Shown here piece after piece: positions 19,649-26,905 of a stretch of 64,000 nucleotides of DNA. Location: positions 806,001-870,000 of the forward strand of contig NZ_JARGYD010000001.1 in assembly GCF_029168315.1 (NCBI RefSeq). Direction: 5' to 3'. Numbering within the stretch: the stretch's first letter is position 1; the number at the start of each line of letters is the position of its first letter. A program made the translations under genes and the position numbers. Under the pieces are notes generated by a model. It worked only from the letters and a program-made list of their open reading frames with translations, was not told the origin of the DNA and ran no database searches. Source of the stretch: Psychromarinibacter halotolerans. GTDB lineage: Bacteria > Pseudomonadota > Alphaproteobacteria > Rhodobacterales > Rhodobacteraceae.

Positions 19649-19994
19649 GTGTGCCTCGCAAAGAGTTGTAGCGTGGCGGCACGGCTAGCGGCGCGATGTG
19701 ACAGCTTCGCTTCGGATTTGTAACAGTCAGCGGACATCCGCATCGCGGCGGCGCAAGCTGTCGCGACGGAATACTCGCGTCCCCGGCCCTGTCGCGTCGG
19801 AATTTCGCACGGCCTTGGCCTGTCGATCCGCGATTGCCCCTATCGGAACGGTCCGGTCGAAGTTGGGTCGCCGGAAAGCTGCAACCGTCCGCCAATCGCC
19901 ACGTAAGGTTGACCGCTTTCTTGAAAAAACTGCGCCTGCCGTTAACAATTGCCGCGATTGCAAAGCCGCGACACGCGGCCCCCCGAGGTGAGTC
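19649..19994. other. 346-base divergent intergenic region
   Basis: This gap lies between ugpB on the minus strand and the beta-barrel-like gene on the plus strand. I see the Pho-box-like repeat at 19698-19726 and a small AT-rich patch around 19920-19950 (TTGAAAAAACTG, GTTAACAATTG) that could hold the plus-strand promoter. The plus-strand gene is preceded by GAGGTGAG. I find no further open frame of convincing composition and no RNA gene. Confidence 0.5.
19698..19726 (-). promoter_or_regulatory. PhoB-box-like direct repeats upstream of ugpB
   Basis: On the minus strand CTGTTAC (19726-19720) and CTGTCAC (19704-19698) lie 22 bases apart, which is two 11-base periods. The first copy is followed by AAAT, the usual Pho-box spacer, and the middle copy (CCGAAGC) is degenerate. 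The PhoB consensus is CTGTCAT repeated every 11 bases. The box is at a sensible distance (about 50 bases from its near edge) from the ugpB ATG. Confidence 0.55.
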
Positions 19995-20597
19995 ATGAGT
20001 GCTTTCGTCAACCCTTTCCGGCGCGCCCTGTCCGGCTTCGCGCTGGCAATAGGACTTGTCCTGTCCGTGCCCGACGCGGCGCGGGCCGATGGCGAGTTCT
20101 TGCAGTTCGACCTGTCGGAAACAGCATCCGATGCCGTGTTCGCCGTGTCCCGCGACCGGTTCAGCTTCAACGGCAACTACTCGGAATACGAAAGCGGCAG
20201 CGCAACGACCTTCAGCGTGTCCTATGCCTTCCCGATCGACGGCATCGGCACCTTCCGCGTCGGCCCCAGCGTGTCGCGCAGCGTCGACGACGACGACGGC
20301 ACCTCTAGCGAGTTGGGCGCGCGGGTCGTGTTCGAGCGGTGGATGCCGACCAGCTTCGGGTCGCTGTTCGTGCTGGCCGAGTACAGCACCATCGACAACA
20401 ACTACTTCGGTCTGGTGCAGACCGGCTTTGGCACATCGGGCTTCTCGGCTGAATTCAGCGTGGGCGGCAGCGAGAAATACGACGCCACGACGCTGGCCGT
20501 CAGCAAGCGGATCGGGGACGGCCCGGTCTATCTGCGCGGCGGCTACAAGTTCGTGGCGCAGGAAGCCTTCATCGGCTTCGCGCTTAACACCTTCTGA
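19995..20597 (+). CDS. Exported small beta-barrel-like protein, function unknown
   Basis: 200 residues with a signal peptide (about 1-31, cleavage near ARADG). The mature part alternates polar and apolar residues in short strands (TTFSVSYAFPI, FRVGPSVSRSV, SLFVLAEYSTID, VYLRGGYKFV) and ends in phenylalanine (FALNTF), as outer-membrane beta-barrels often do. I do not recognise a named family. It starts behind GAGGTGAGTC and is followed 13 bases later by the Cache-HAMP gene, so the two form an operon that faces the glucan synthase operon. A role in polysaccharide export or in surface sensing is possible but unproven. Confidence 0.7.
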   Translation: MSAFVNPFRRALSGFALAIGLVLSVPDAARADGEFLQFDLSETASDAVFAVSRDRFSFNGNYSEYESGSATTFSVSYAFPIDGIGTFRVGPSVSRSVDDDDGTSSELGARVVFERWMPTSFGSLFVLAEYSTIDNNYFGLVQTGFGTSGFSAEFSVGGSEKYDATTLAVSKRIGDGPVYLRGGYKFVAQEAFIGFALNTF

Positions 20598-20610
20598 GAA
20601 GGATCACGTC

Positions 20611-21714
20611 ATGCCGGACGCGACGCGAGACGGACGCATGTCCTTCGCAACCGCCACCTATGGGTTCGTCGGTGCATCGGTCCTTGTGCTGGGTCTGGCC
20701 GCGTCGGCGGTGTTCTGGTCCCGGTCCGAGACCGTGATCGACGAGGCGCTGGACCTTGCCGTCCGGCTGCGCACCGAGGCGGCCGGTGAAAGCTTTGCCC
20801 GGCTTCTGCCAGAGGATTGGGTCGATCTCGGGTTCCTCGCCCGTGCTGCCGGTGGACTGGAAGGCGAGGACATCGGCAACCTGCTGGAAGGCGTGCGGGG
20901 CGACGGCTCGCGCATGTCTTGGGTCGGCTACGCCGACGTGGACGGCGTGGTGCTGGAAGCGTCCGACGACCTGCTGGTAGGCGCGGATGTCAGCGAACGC
21001 CCGTGGTTCCGCAACGGCCTGCGGTCGGGTTTTGCCGGTGACGTGCACGACGCGGTGCTGTTGGCGCGGATGCTCCGCCCCGAGGGGGGCGATCCGCTGC
21101 GGTTCATCGACCTCGCCCTGCCCGTGCGCAACGCCGAGAACGAGGTTCAGGGCGTCGTCGGTATGCATATCGACGCGTCGTGGGCGGAACAGACACTGGC
21201 CGAGACGGGCCGGATGCTGGGCATCGACCTGTACCTGATCAACGCCGCCGGTGACGTGGTGATGACATCCGGGAACACCGCACCCGCAGCCGGAGAGCTT
21301 GACCTTCTGACAGCCGCGCGCGCGGGCACCGCGTCCAGCGGCCGCGAGACTTGGCCCGACGGGCGGGAGTATTTCTCGACGCTGGTCCCCACGGTGTCCT
21401 ATGGCGACCTGCCCAGCTTTGGCTGGCGGCTTGCGGGGCGGATCGACGCGACCACGTTCCGGCCCGGCCTGAACACGCTGGTGGGGTCTGCGGGCGTCGC
21501 GCTGGCCGTGGCGCTGGTTGCGCTGGCCCTTTTGTCGGTGCTGTTCGTGCGGATCTTCGTGCGCCCGTTCTCGGCCCTGTCGGACGCCGCCCGCCGCATG
21601 GCCGATGGCGAGGATGTGTATCCGCCCGAAACCGGTGCCACCCGCGAGGCGGCGACCCTGTCCGTGGCGCTGTCACGCCTTCAGGCCCGCCGCTCTGGCT
21701 CTAGCGGGACGTGA
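20611..21714 (+). CDS. Cache-HAMP transmembrane receptor without output domain
   Basis: 367 residues. A first transmembrane helix at about 16-36 is followed by a large periplasmic dCache-like sensor (about 38-285, with WVGYADVDGVVLEAS and SERPWFRNGLRSG). A second helix lies at about 291-315, then a HAMP-like helix pair (FVRPFSALSDAARRMADGE to VALSRLQARR). The protein stops right at the end of HAMP: no kinase, GGDEF, phosphatase or methyl-accepting domain follows. The ATG at 20611 follows GAGAAGGA; an in-frame ATG at 20638 is possible. The last 14 bases overlap the convergent glucan-synthase gene. It may signal to a partner protein in trans. Confidence 0.8.
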   Translation: MPDATRDGRMSFATATYGFVGASVLVLGLAASAVFWSRSETVIDEALDLAVRLRTEAAGESFARLLPEDWVDLGFLARAAGGLEGEDIGNLLEGVRGDGSRMSWVGYADVDGVVLEASDDLLVGADVSERPWFRNGLRSGFAGDVHDAVLLARMLRPEGGDPLRFIDLALPVRNAENEVQGVVGMHIDASWAEQTLAETGRMLGIDLYLINAAGDVVMTSGNTAPAAGELDLLTAARAGTASSGRETWPDGREYFSTLVPTVSYGDLPSFGWRLAGRIDATTFRPGLNTLVGSAGVALAVALVALALLSVLFVRIFVRPFSALSDAARRMADGEDVYPPETGATREAATLSVALSRLQARRSGSSGT

Positions 21715-23683
21715 TCGCGAACCGCTCGATCAGATCGCCCAGAAGGGCCGCGCCCCGCACATTGCCCACACCCGGCGCATTCCCTTCGGTGTAGAACCGC
21801 AGGAAGAACGCCTCGCGCTGCGCCTCGTCCGGCAACAGCTGCACCCGCGCCCCGTCGCCGGTGGGTGCGATGACATAGGCGGAGACCTCTCCGGGGACGC
21901 CTTCGATCTCAAGCGTGCCGCGCGCGCCTTCGGGGACAACGGCGCCCCGCAGACGCACGGTGTCCATCGTCAGCGAGGTGATCCACAGCGACCACTCCGC
22001 GCCCTCGGTGCGGAAGGTCACGCGCTCGGGCTTGTCGGCGACATGCACCTCGACGCGCGGCAACTCGATACAGGCAAGGCAGGTCACGCCAAGGACGATC
22101 AGGTTGTAGATGCTCCAGAACACGATGACCCATTTGCCGTCGCCCGCGTCGTTATAGGCGAAGCTATCCGAGAAGATCCCAAGCGTCAGGCCCAGGAGGG
22201 TCAGCACGAAGGCGACAAGGAACGGCGCCATCAGTTCCCACTGGACAACGATGCGAGACCGGTCGCCGCCCTTGGCCGTGACCGAGAACTTGTGCCCCTT
22301 CGGCTTGAAAATCCCCGCCATCGCGGCCCGCGAGATGTGGATCGACCCGATCAACTGGCTGACATCGTGCAGCACCGGAAGCAGGATGCCGCCACTGAGG
22401 AAGTTCATCGTGAACACGACCCACAGCCAGTAGCAGCCGAAGTAGGTGATAACGTCCGTCAACTGGGCATCGACAACGATGGTGTTGAAGAACCAGTACA
22501 TCAACGGGAACACGATGGCCGAGATGCGGAACAGGAACGACGTGCTCCAGTACAGGAAGGAATCGATCGTGCTCCAGCGATGGCGCCAGCTCAGCTTGTT
22601 GCGGCGGAACGGCCCCAGCGACGACCGCACGATCTGCATCAGTCCAAGGCACCAGCGCGCGCGCTGGGTGATGTATTCCTTCAACCCCTCGGGCGCGAGC
22701 CCTTCGGTCAGTGCCTCGTCCAGGTAGACGGTTTTGTACCCGTGGTTCTGTAGAACCATCGAGACCATGAAATCCTCGGTCACGCTTTCGGTGCTGAACC
22801 CGCCGATCTCGCGCAGGGCGGTCCAGCGGCAGATCGACGAGGTGCCGCAGCAGATCGCAATGCCCCACGCGTCGCGCGACGGCTGAAGGTAGTCGAAAAA
22901 GAACCGCTGTTCGTCCGGGTAGGACCGCACAAGGCCAAGGTTGTGCTGGATCGGGTCCGGGTTGAAGAAGTGCTGCGGCGTCTGGACCAGCCCGACTTTC
23001 GGATCGTGGAACAGGGCCAGCGTGCGTGACAGGAACCCGCGATGCGGCACGAAATCGGCATCCAGAACCGCGACGAAATCCGGCTGCACCGGATCCTCGG
23101 CCAGCCGATCCAGAGCGTGGTTGATGTTCCCGGCCTTCGCGCCCTTGTTGTCGGGCCGCCGCATGTAACGCACACCCTGCTCGGCGCAGTAATCGCGCAG
23201 CCAGTCGCGGCGGCTGTCGTCCAGCACGATCACCTCTTTGTTGAGGTGCCGCAGGGACTTGGCCCCGACGATGGTACGTTCGAGAACGTCGAGTTCCTCG
23301 TTGTAGGTGGCAATCAGGATGGCGACGCGCGGCTCTCCCTGCCCCCACCACCAGTGGATGTTCTCGTCCACCTCGTCGCTGCGGTGCCGGATGCGGGACA
23401 TGATGACGAAGGCGCTGATCGACCCGACCAAGGCCAGAAGCTCCAGCGTGAACAGCAGCGTACTTGCCACGAAATCCAGCGTCAGCCCCGGAGGTGCAAG
23501 CGTATCGGTGGCACGCCACCAGATGTATCGCAGCGCCAGCAGACCGGCGATCGAATACAGGATGGCGCGGTGGGTGTTGTTGTTGCGGTCGACGAACGAC
23601 GGCAGGATCGCCGTGATCCCGGCGATCAGCGCAAGGTGAACGGCGCTGGACCCAAGTTCGCCCAGATGCGGAAAGAACTGCAT
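21701..23683 (-). CDS. GT2 processive beta-glucan synthase (BgsA/cellulose-synthase-like)
   Basis: 660 residues from the ATG at 23683, 5 bases after the HlyD-like gene. N-terminal membrane helices precede a GT2 domain with the four hallmarks of processive synthases: D155/D156 in VLDDSRRD, D208-A-D210 in VLDADFVPH, T302-E-D304 in SVTEDFMV, and Q340-R-A-R-W344. Further membrane helices follow, then a C-terminal soluble domain (about 545-660). In cellulose synthase BcsA that part is a PilZ domain with RxxxR and (D/N)xSxxG; here it reads PRVEVHVADKPERVTF and ITSLTMDTVRLRG, without those signatures. The pairing with an HlyD-like protein and this PilZ-less tail resemble Sinorhizobium BgsA, the mixed-linkage beta-glucan synthase. 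Curdlan or cellulose remain possible products. Confidence 0.85.
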   Translation of the reverse strand: MQFFPHLGELGSSAVHLALIAGITAILPSFVDRNNNTHRAILYSIAGLLALRYIWWRATDTLAPPGLTLDFVASTLLFTLELLALVGSISAFVIMSRIRHRSDEVDENIHWWWGQGEPRVAILIATYNEELDVLERTIVGAKSLRHLNKEVIVLDDSRRDWLRDYCAEQGVRYMRRPDNKGAKAGNINHALDRLAEDPVQPDFVAVLDADFVPHRGFLSRTLALFHDPKVGLVQTPQHFFNPDPIQHNLGLVRSYPDEQRFFFDYLQPSRDAWGIAICCGTSSICRWTALREIGGFSTESVTEDFMVSMVLQNHGYKTVYLDEALTEGLAPEGLKEYITQRARWCLGLMQIVRSSLGPFRRNKLSWRHRWSTIDSFLYWSTSFLFRISAIVFPLMYWFFNTIVVDAQLTDVITYFGCYWLWVVFTMNFLSGGILLPVLHDVSQLIGSIHISRAAMAGIFKPKGHKFSVTAKGGDRSRIVVQWELMAPFLVAFVLTLLGLTLGIFSDSFAYNDAGDGKWVIVFWSIYNLIVLGVTCLACIELPRVEVHVADKPERVTFRTEGAEWSLWITSLTMDTVRLRGAVVPEGARGTLEIEGVPGEVSAYVIAPTGDGARVQLLPDEAQREAFFLRFYTEGNAPGVGNVRGAALLGDLIERFAITSR

Positions 23684-23687
23684 CGGT

Positions 23688-24851
23688 TCAGCCGCGGAAC
23701 CAGTCAAGCGGACGACGGTCGAAGAATGCCCGTCCTGTCTGGCCGATCATGCAGCGGGTCTCGGGGTTGGCGGCCAGCGCGGGCACCAGCAGGGCCACGT
23801 CATAGCGTTCGAGATGCCGCGGGCTGGGCGCAATCGCAAGGTTCTCGTACACCGTGGCGGCGCCAGACCCGGCAAGCCGCGCAATCGTGCCATCCATCGG
23901 GTCGGACGAGCCCGACAGCCGGAACGTCGCGGACTGGCCCACGCGCAGGGTGTTGTAGATACGCTCGGTCACCGACAGGGTCACCATCGTCGCGTCGCAG
24001 TCGATCAGCCGCAGGATCGGATCGCCCCGCTGCACCGTCACGCCGTCGCCCTGAAGGACGTCCCAGAACAGCCCGTTCATCGGGGCGGTGATCTCGCCCC
24101 CGGTCAGCGCGTTGACGCGAACCCGCTCGCGGCCAACCCGTTCGTTGATCGCCTTTTCGCGTGCCTCGGCCTCTTGCAGCGCGCTTTCCAGTTCAGAGAT
24201 CACGGATTCCAGTTCGGTCGCGCGCTGAACAGAGTTCGGGCTGTCGTTGTAGCCATCGCCAAGGAACACGCCCCGTTCGGCGGCGCGCAACGCGATTTCC
24301 AGAATCTCGACCTGTTCACGTGCTTGGTCCAGCACCAGCGGGCTGTCCACCGGCTCGCCCGGCTGCCAGTCCTGCGCGCCGTCGATCAGGTCGATGATCC
24401 GCAGTTCGGTGTCGTCCGGCAACTCGCCGGTTTCAAGATACGCCAGCCGGAACCGGGCATGGGTCAGCCGCGAGCGGAGCTCGGCCAGCCGCTCGCCGTT
24501 GAAGACACGGCCCCGCTGAAGCAATTCGGCCTGCAGGTCCCGCGCCGCCTTGAGATTCGCGTTCAGGCGGATCGTCTCTGCGGCGGCAAGCTTCGATTCA
24601 AGCACCAGATCGTTCAACCTGACGGTATCGACCAGCTGATCGGTGATGTTCGCCACCACTTCTCCCGAGGTGACGCGCGACCCAAAGGCCCGATCGGGCA
24701 GTTCCAGCGTCCCCGCCACGTCCGCCCGCACGGTCACGACCGGGGCGTTGACGACGGCGTCGGCACTGGCGCCGGACATCTGTTCGCCCACGATGACCCA
24801 AACGGCCACAAGGACGACGACAAGTCCGATAAGGGGGCGAGCGTATTTCAT
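23688..24851 (-). CDS. HlyD-like membrane-fusion protein of glucan synthase (BgsB-like)
   Basis: 387 residues. A single N-terminal membrane helix (about 6-24) is followed by a lipoyl/barrel half (VVTVRADVAGTLELP), a long alpha-helical hairpin rich in Glu/Arg/Leu (about 75-250, for example RATELESVISELESALQEAEAREKAI region) and the returning barrel (GEITAPMNGLFWDVLQGDGVTV). This is the periplasmic adaptor architecture. It lies between a GH8 gene and the GT2 synthase. In S. meliloti the corresponding protein BgsB pairs with BgsA, so a role in moving or assembling the glucan across the periplasm is likely. TolC is not encoded nearby. Confidence 0.85.
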   Translation of the reverse strand: MKYARPLIGLVVVLVAVWVIVGEQMSGASADAVVNAPVVTVRADVAGTLELPDRAFGSRVTSGEVVANITDQLVDTVRLNDLVLESKLAAAETIRLNANLKAARDLQAELLQRGRVFNGERLAELRSRLTHARFRLAYLETGELPDDTELRIIDLIDGAQDWQPGEPVDSPLVLDQAREQVEILEIALRAAERGVFLGDGYNDSPNSVQRATELESVISELESALQEAEAREKAINERVGRERVRVNALTGGEITAPMNGLFWDVLQGDGVTVQRGDPILRLIDCDATMVTLSVTERIYNTLRVGQSATFRLSGSSDPMDGTIARLAGSGAATVYENLAIAPSPRHLERYDVALLVPALAANPETRCMIGQTGRAFFDRRPLDWFRG

Positions 24852-24922
24852 GGGTTTTTCCCTGAACTTGGTACGACACTGCGATCCGCACCAAGCTTCT
24901 GCTTCGGCGTTTCCGAATCGTG

Positions 24923-24935
24923 GTTAATCATTAAC
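24923..24935. promoter_or_regulatory. Perfect 13-base palindrome upstream of the glucan operon
   Basis: GTTAATCATTAAC is a perfect 6+1+6 palindrome in an AT-rich island of an otherwise GC-rich gap (24852-24961) between the GH8 gene and the HlyD-like gene. The island has three TTAA tracts. It is probably a regulator site or part of the promoter for the two synthase genes. The binding protein is unknown. Confidence 0.4.
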
Positions 24936-24961
24936 TGTTTAATGTGGCAGGGTTTGGGCGG

Positions 24962-25969
24962 TCAGCCGTGACTTTCTGCATGTGCAACATGCGCAAGCAT
25001 CTGAAGAGTCGCGGGAAAATACGACTGTGATGCCAGATCGCCCGCAGAAAACGGCACAAACCTGTCCTTGGCGAGGTCTACGATAAACCGATAGCCCGGC
25101 GCGTTACTGATCGCCGTCACGGCCCCGTCGGCCTCGACCCGGACGGCAACGTGATCCGGCTGGTCCGTGCGCGCCATCATCGTTGCCATCCCGGCAACCG
25201 CCGGATGCGCCGCCAGCCCGGACCACGCCAGATAGATCGGTATCCGCAGCGCATCGTAGGACGAGCGATAGTCGTGATCGCGCGGCGCCTCGAAGCCATC
25301 TGGCGTGACGGCCACCCAGTCGGGCAGAAACCCGGTCGCGGCCAGTTCCGCCAACAGGGCCTCGCCATGATCGGCGGCGCGGGCAAGCTGTGGGGCGTCA
25401 AAGGCGGCAGCCAACTCGCGCATCGCGCGGGGGTGATAGTAGGACGGGTTCACCAGAACCCTGTCGGCTTGGCGAACCGCCTCGGCGCCGGGCATCAGCA
25501 ACGGTGCATCGGCGCGGCGCGGGTCGGGCGCAAGGCACAGCGCCACGATATCGCGGGTGACCGCCGCCGGAACCGCGCTGTCGACCGGCCAGCCCCGGTT
25601 GCGTGCCGCCCGAAGCAGGGCCCATGCCCGCAGCAGATCGCCGTCGGTGGCATTGTGCCAGTCGGGGATGCTGTCGGCGCGCGACGGATCCCACTTCCAC
25701 GACATCAGCGCGTCCTGCCGGTTGGCGATGTGTCCGCGGGTCCAGCCTTCGATGCGGTCGAAGGTCTCGCGGTCGCCGAACGCCTCGGCAAGGATCAGGC
25801 CATAGGCCTGCCCCTCGGAATGGCTGATGCCGTCGTTGACGTCGTCGATCACGCGGCCGTCGGGCGCGACGAAGCGGTCGCGCCACGCGGTCCACGCATC
25901 CGCCTGCGCCAGCGCGGGCCGTGCCACTGCCAATGCCGCCAAGCCAGAGATAACCGTTCTTCGCCTCAT
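24962..25969 (-). CDS. Secreted GH8 endo-beta-glucanase
   Basis: 335 residues beginning MRRRTVISGLAALAVARPALAQ, a signal peptide with a twin-arginine-like start. E52 in GISHSEGQAYGL is the GH8 general acid, D109 in NATDGDLLRAW is the other catalytic region residue, and WKWDP and NPSYYHPRAM are further GH8 landmarks. GH8 enzymes (BcsZ, lichenases) cut beta-1,4 or mixed beta-1,3/1,4 glucans in the periplasm and are normal accessories of glucan synthases. I chose the ATG at 25969; the frame is open 46 codons further into the SDR region with unlikely composition. Confidence 0.9.
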   Translation of the reverse strand: MRRRTVISGLAALAVARPALAQADAWTAWRDRFVAPDGRVIDDVNDGISHSEGQAYGLILAEAFGDRETFDRIEGWTRGHIANRQDALMSWKWDPSRADSIPDWHNATDGDLLRAWALLRAARNRGWPVDSAVPAAVTRDIVALCLAPDPRRADAPLLMPGAEAVRQADRVLVNPSYYHPRAMRELAAAFDAPQLARAADHGEALLAELAATGFLPDWVAVTPDGFEAPRDHDYRSSYDALRIPIYLAWSGLAAHPAVAGMATMMARTDQPDHVAVRVEADGAVTAISNAPGYRFIVDLAKDRFVPFSAGDLASQSYFPATLQMLAHVAHAESHG

Positions 25970-26012
25970 GCGTGCATCAGATGCGCCAAACCTGGCCAGA
26001 GGCAAGGGCCTG

Positions 26013-26810
26013 CTAGTCGGCTTTGCCGATCTCTGCGCACCAGTGGCGCGGGCCAAGGCCCCGATCCGGCCCCAGCGCGGTGAACCCGCCATCGACCGGG
26101 ATGTCACAGCCGGTGATCCACGACGCGGCGTCCGAGCAGGCGAAGACCACGGCGTCCGACACCTCGGTCATCCGGCCCACCCGGCCCAGCAGCTTGACCT
26201 GCGCGCCCGCCTTGTCGGCAAGGTCGCGGTCGCCGTCGGTCATGTCTTCCATCGGCGGGGTCCATGTCCAGCCCGGCGAAACGCTGAGAACGCGGATACC
26301 CTTGGTGCCAAGCTGGACCGCGCCAAGCTTGGTCAGCTGCATCAATGCTGCCTTGCTGACAGAGTACGGGCCCCGCGTGTGGTTGCCCGACTTGGCCGAG
26401 ACGCTGCCCATGAACACGATCACGCCGCCCGGCGCCGTCAGATAGGGCCGCGCCTTCTGCATCAGCATCGCCGCGCCCACGACGTTGATGTTCAACGAGG
26501 TCAGCCAGTCTTCGCGCGTGGTGTCCATGCCGTTGTCGAGGTAGGAACAGGCGTTGTGAACCACGATGTCCAGCCCGCCGAAGCGGTCCTTGCAGACCTC
26601 CAGCGCGGTATCGATCTGGCCATCCTCGGCAAGGTCCATCCGCTGATAGGCCGCGCCCTCGCCCAGTTCTGCGGCCAGCGACGCGCCCATCTCGTCCTCG
26701 ATGCCGGTGATCAGCACCTTCGCCCCGGCTGCGTGCAGCCCAGATGCGATTGCCCCGCCCAGCCCGTGCGTGCCCCCGGTGATCAGCGCCGTCTTGCCCG
26801 TCAGATCCAT
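26013..26810 (-). CDS. SDR-family oxidoreductase
   Basis: 265-residue classical short-chain dehydrogenase. The nucleotide-binding loop is TGGTHGLG, the NAG-like motif is VHNACSY, the catalytic serine lies in FMGSVSAKSG and the catalytic pair is YSVSK. The C-terminus has the usual CDIPVDGGFTA. It would oxidise or reduce an alcohol/ketone with NAD(P). It lies 95 bases after the aminobutyraldehyde dehydrogenase gene, with a hairpin between, and may be read through from the polyamine operon. Substrate unknown. Confidence 0.88.
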   Translation of the reverse strand: MDLTGKTALITGGTHGLGGAIASGLHAAGAKVLITGIEDEMGASLAAELGEGAAYQRMDLAEDGQIDTALEVCKDRFGGLDIVVHNACSYLDNGMDTTREDWLTSLNINVVGAAMLMQKARPYLTAPGGVIVFMGSVSAKSGNHTRGPYSVSKAALMQLTKLGAVQLGTKGIRVLSVSPGWTWTPPMEDMTDGDRDLADKAGAQVKLLGRVGRMTEVSDAVVFACSDAASWITGCDIPVDGGFTALGPDRGLGPRHWCAEIGKAD

Positions 26811-26858
26811 ATCGTCCGTCCTGTTCCCTGCGGCCGTTCCGGCCCGCGTTCCATCCGG

Positions 26859-26884
26859 CGGCAGGCTGTCGCGTCAGCCCGCCG
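26859..26884 (-). terminator. Hairpin after the aminobutyraldehyde dehydrogenase gene
   Basis: CGGCAGGCTG at 26859-26868 pairs with CAGCCCGCCG at 26875-26884 (one G-U type mismatch) across a 6-base loop, 21 bases beyond the patD stop. No T-run is seen, so it may only reduce transcription into the SDR gene. Confidence 0.4.
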
Positions 26885-26905
26885 GCCGCAAGGGCGGAAC
26901 CGACG

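Noticed and set aside
17177..19723. An 848-codon open frame on the plus strand across the ugp operon
   Set aside because: It is antisense to ugpA and ugpB, which have clear family motifs. Its protein is Arg/His/Gln-rich without domains, a usual by-product of 66 % G+C coding DNA.
21701..23683. Calling the GT2 gene bcsA (cellulose synthase)
   Set aside because: The catalytic motifs fit, but the PilZ signatures are absent, bcsB and bcsC are missing, and an HlyD-like partner is present, which favours a BgsA-like or other beta-glucan synthase.
24920..24945. CtrA binding site in the TTAA-rich patch
   Set aside because: The CtrA consensus needs TTAA-N7-TTAAC. The TTAA tracts here are spaced by 3, 4 and 11 bases.
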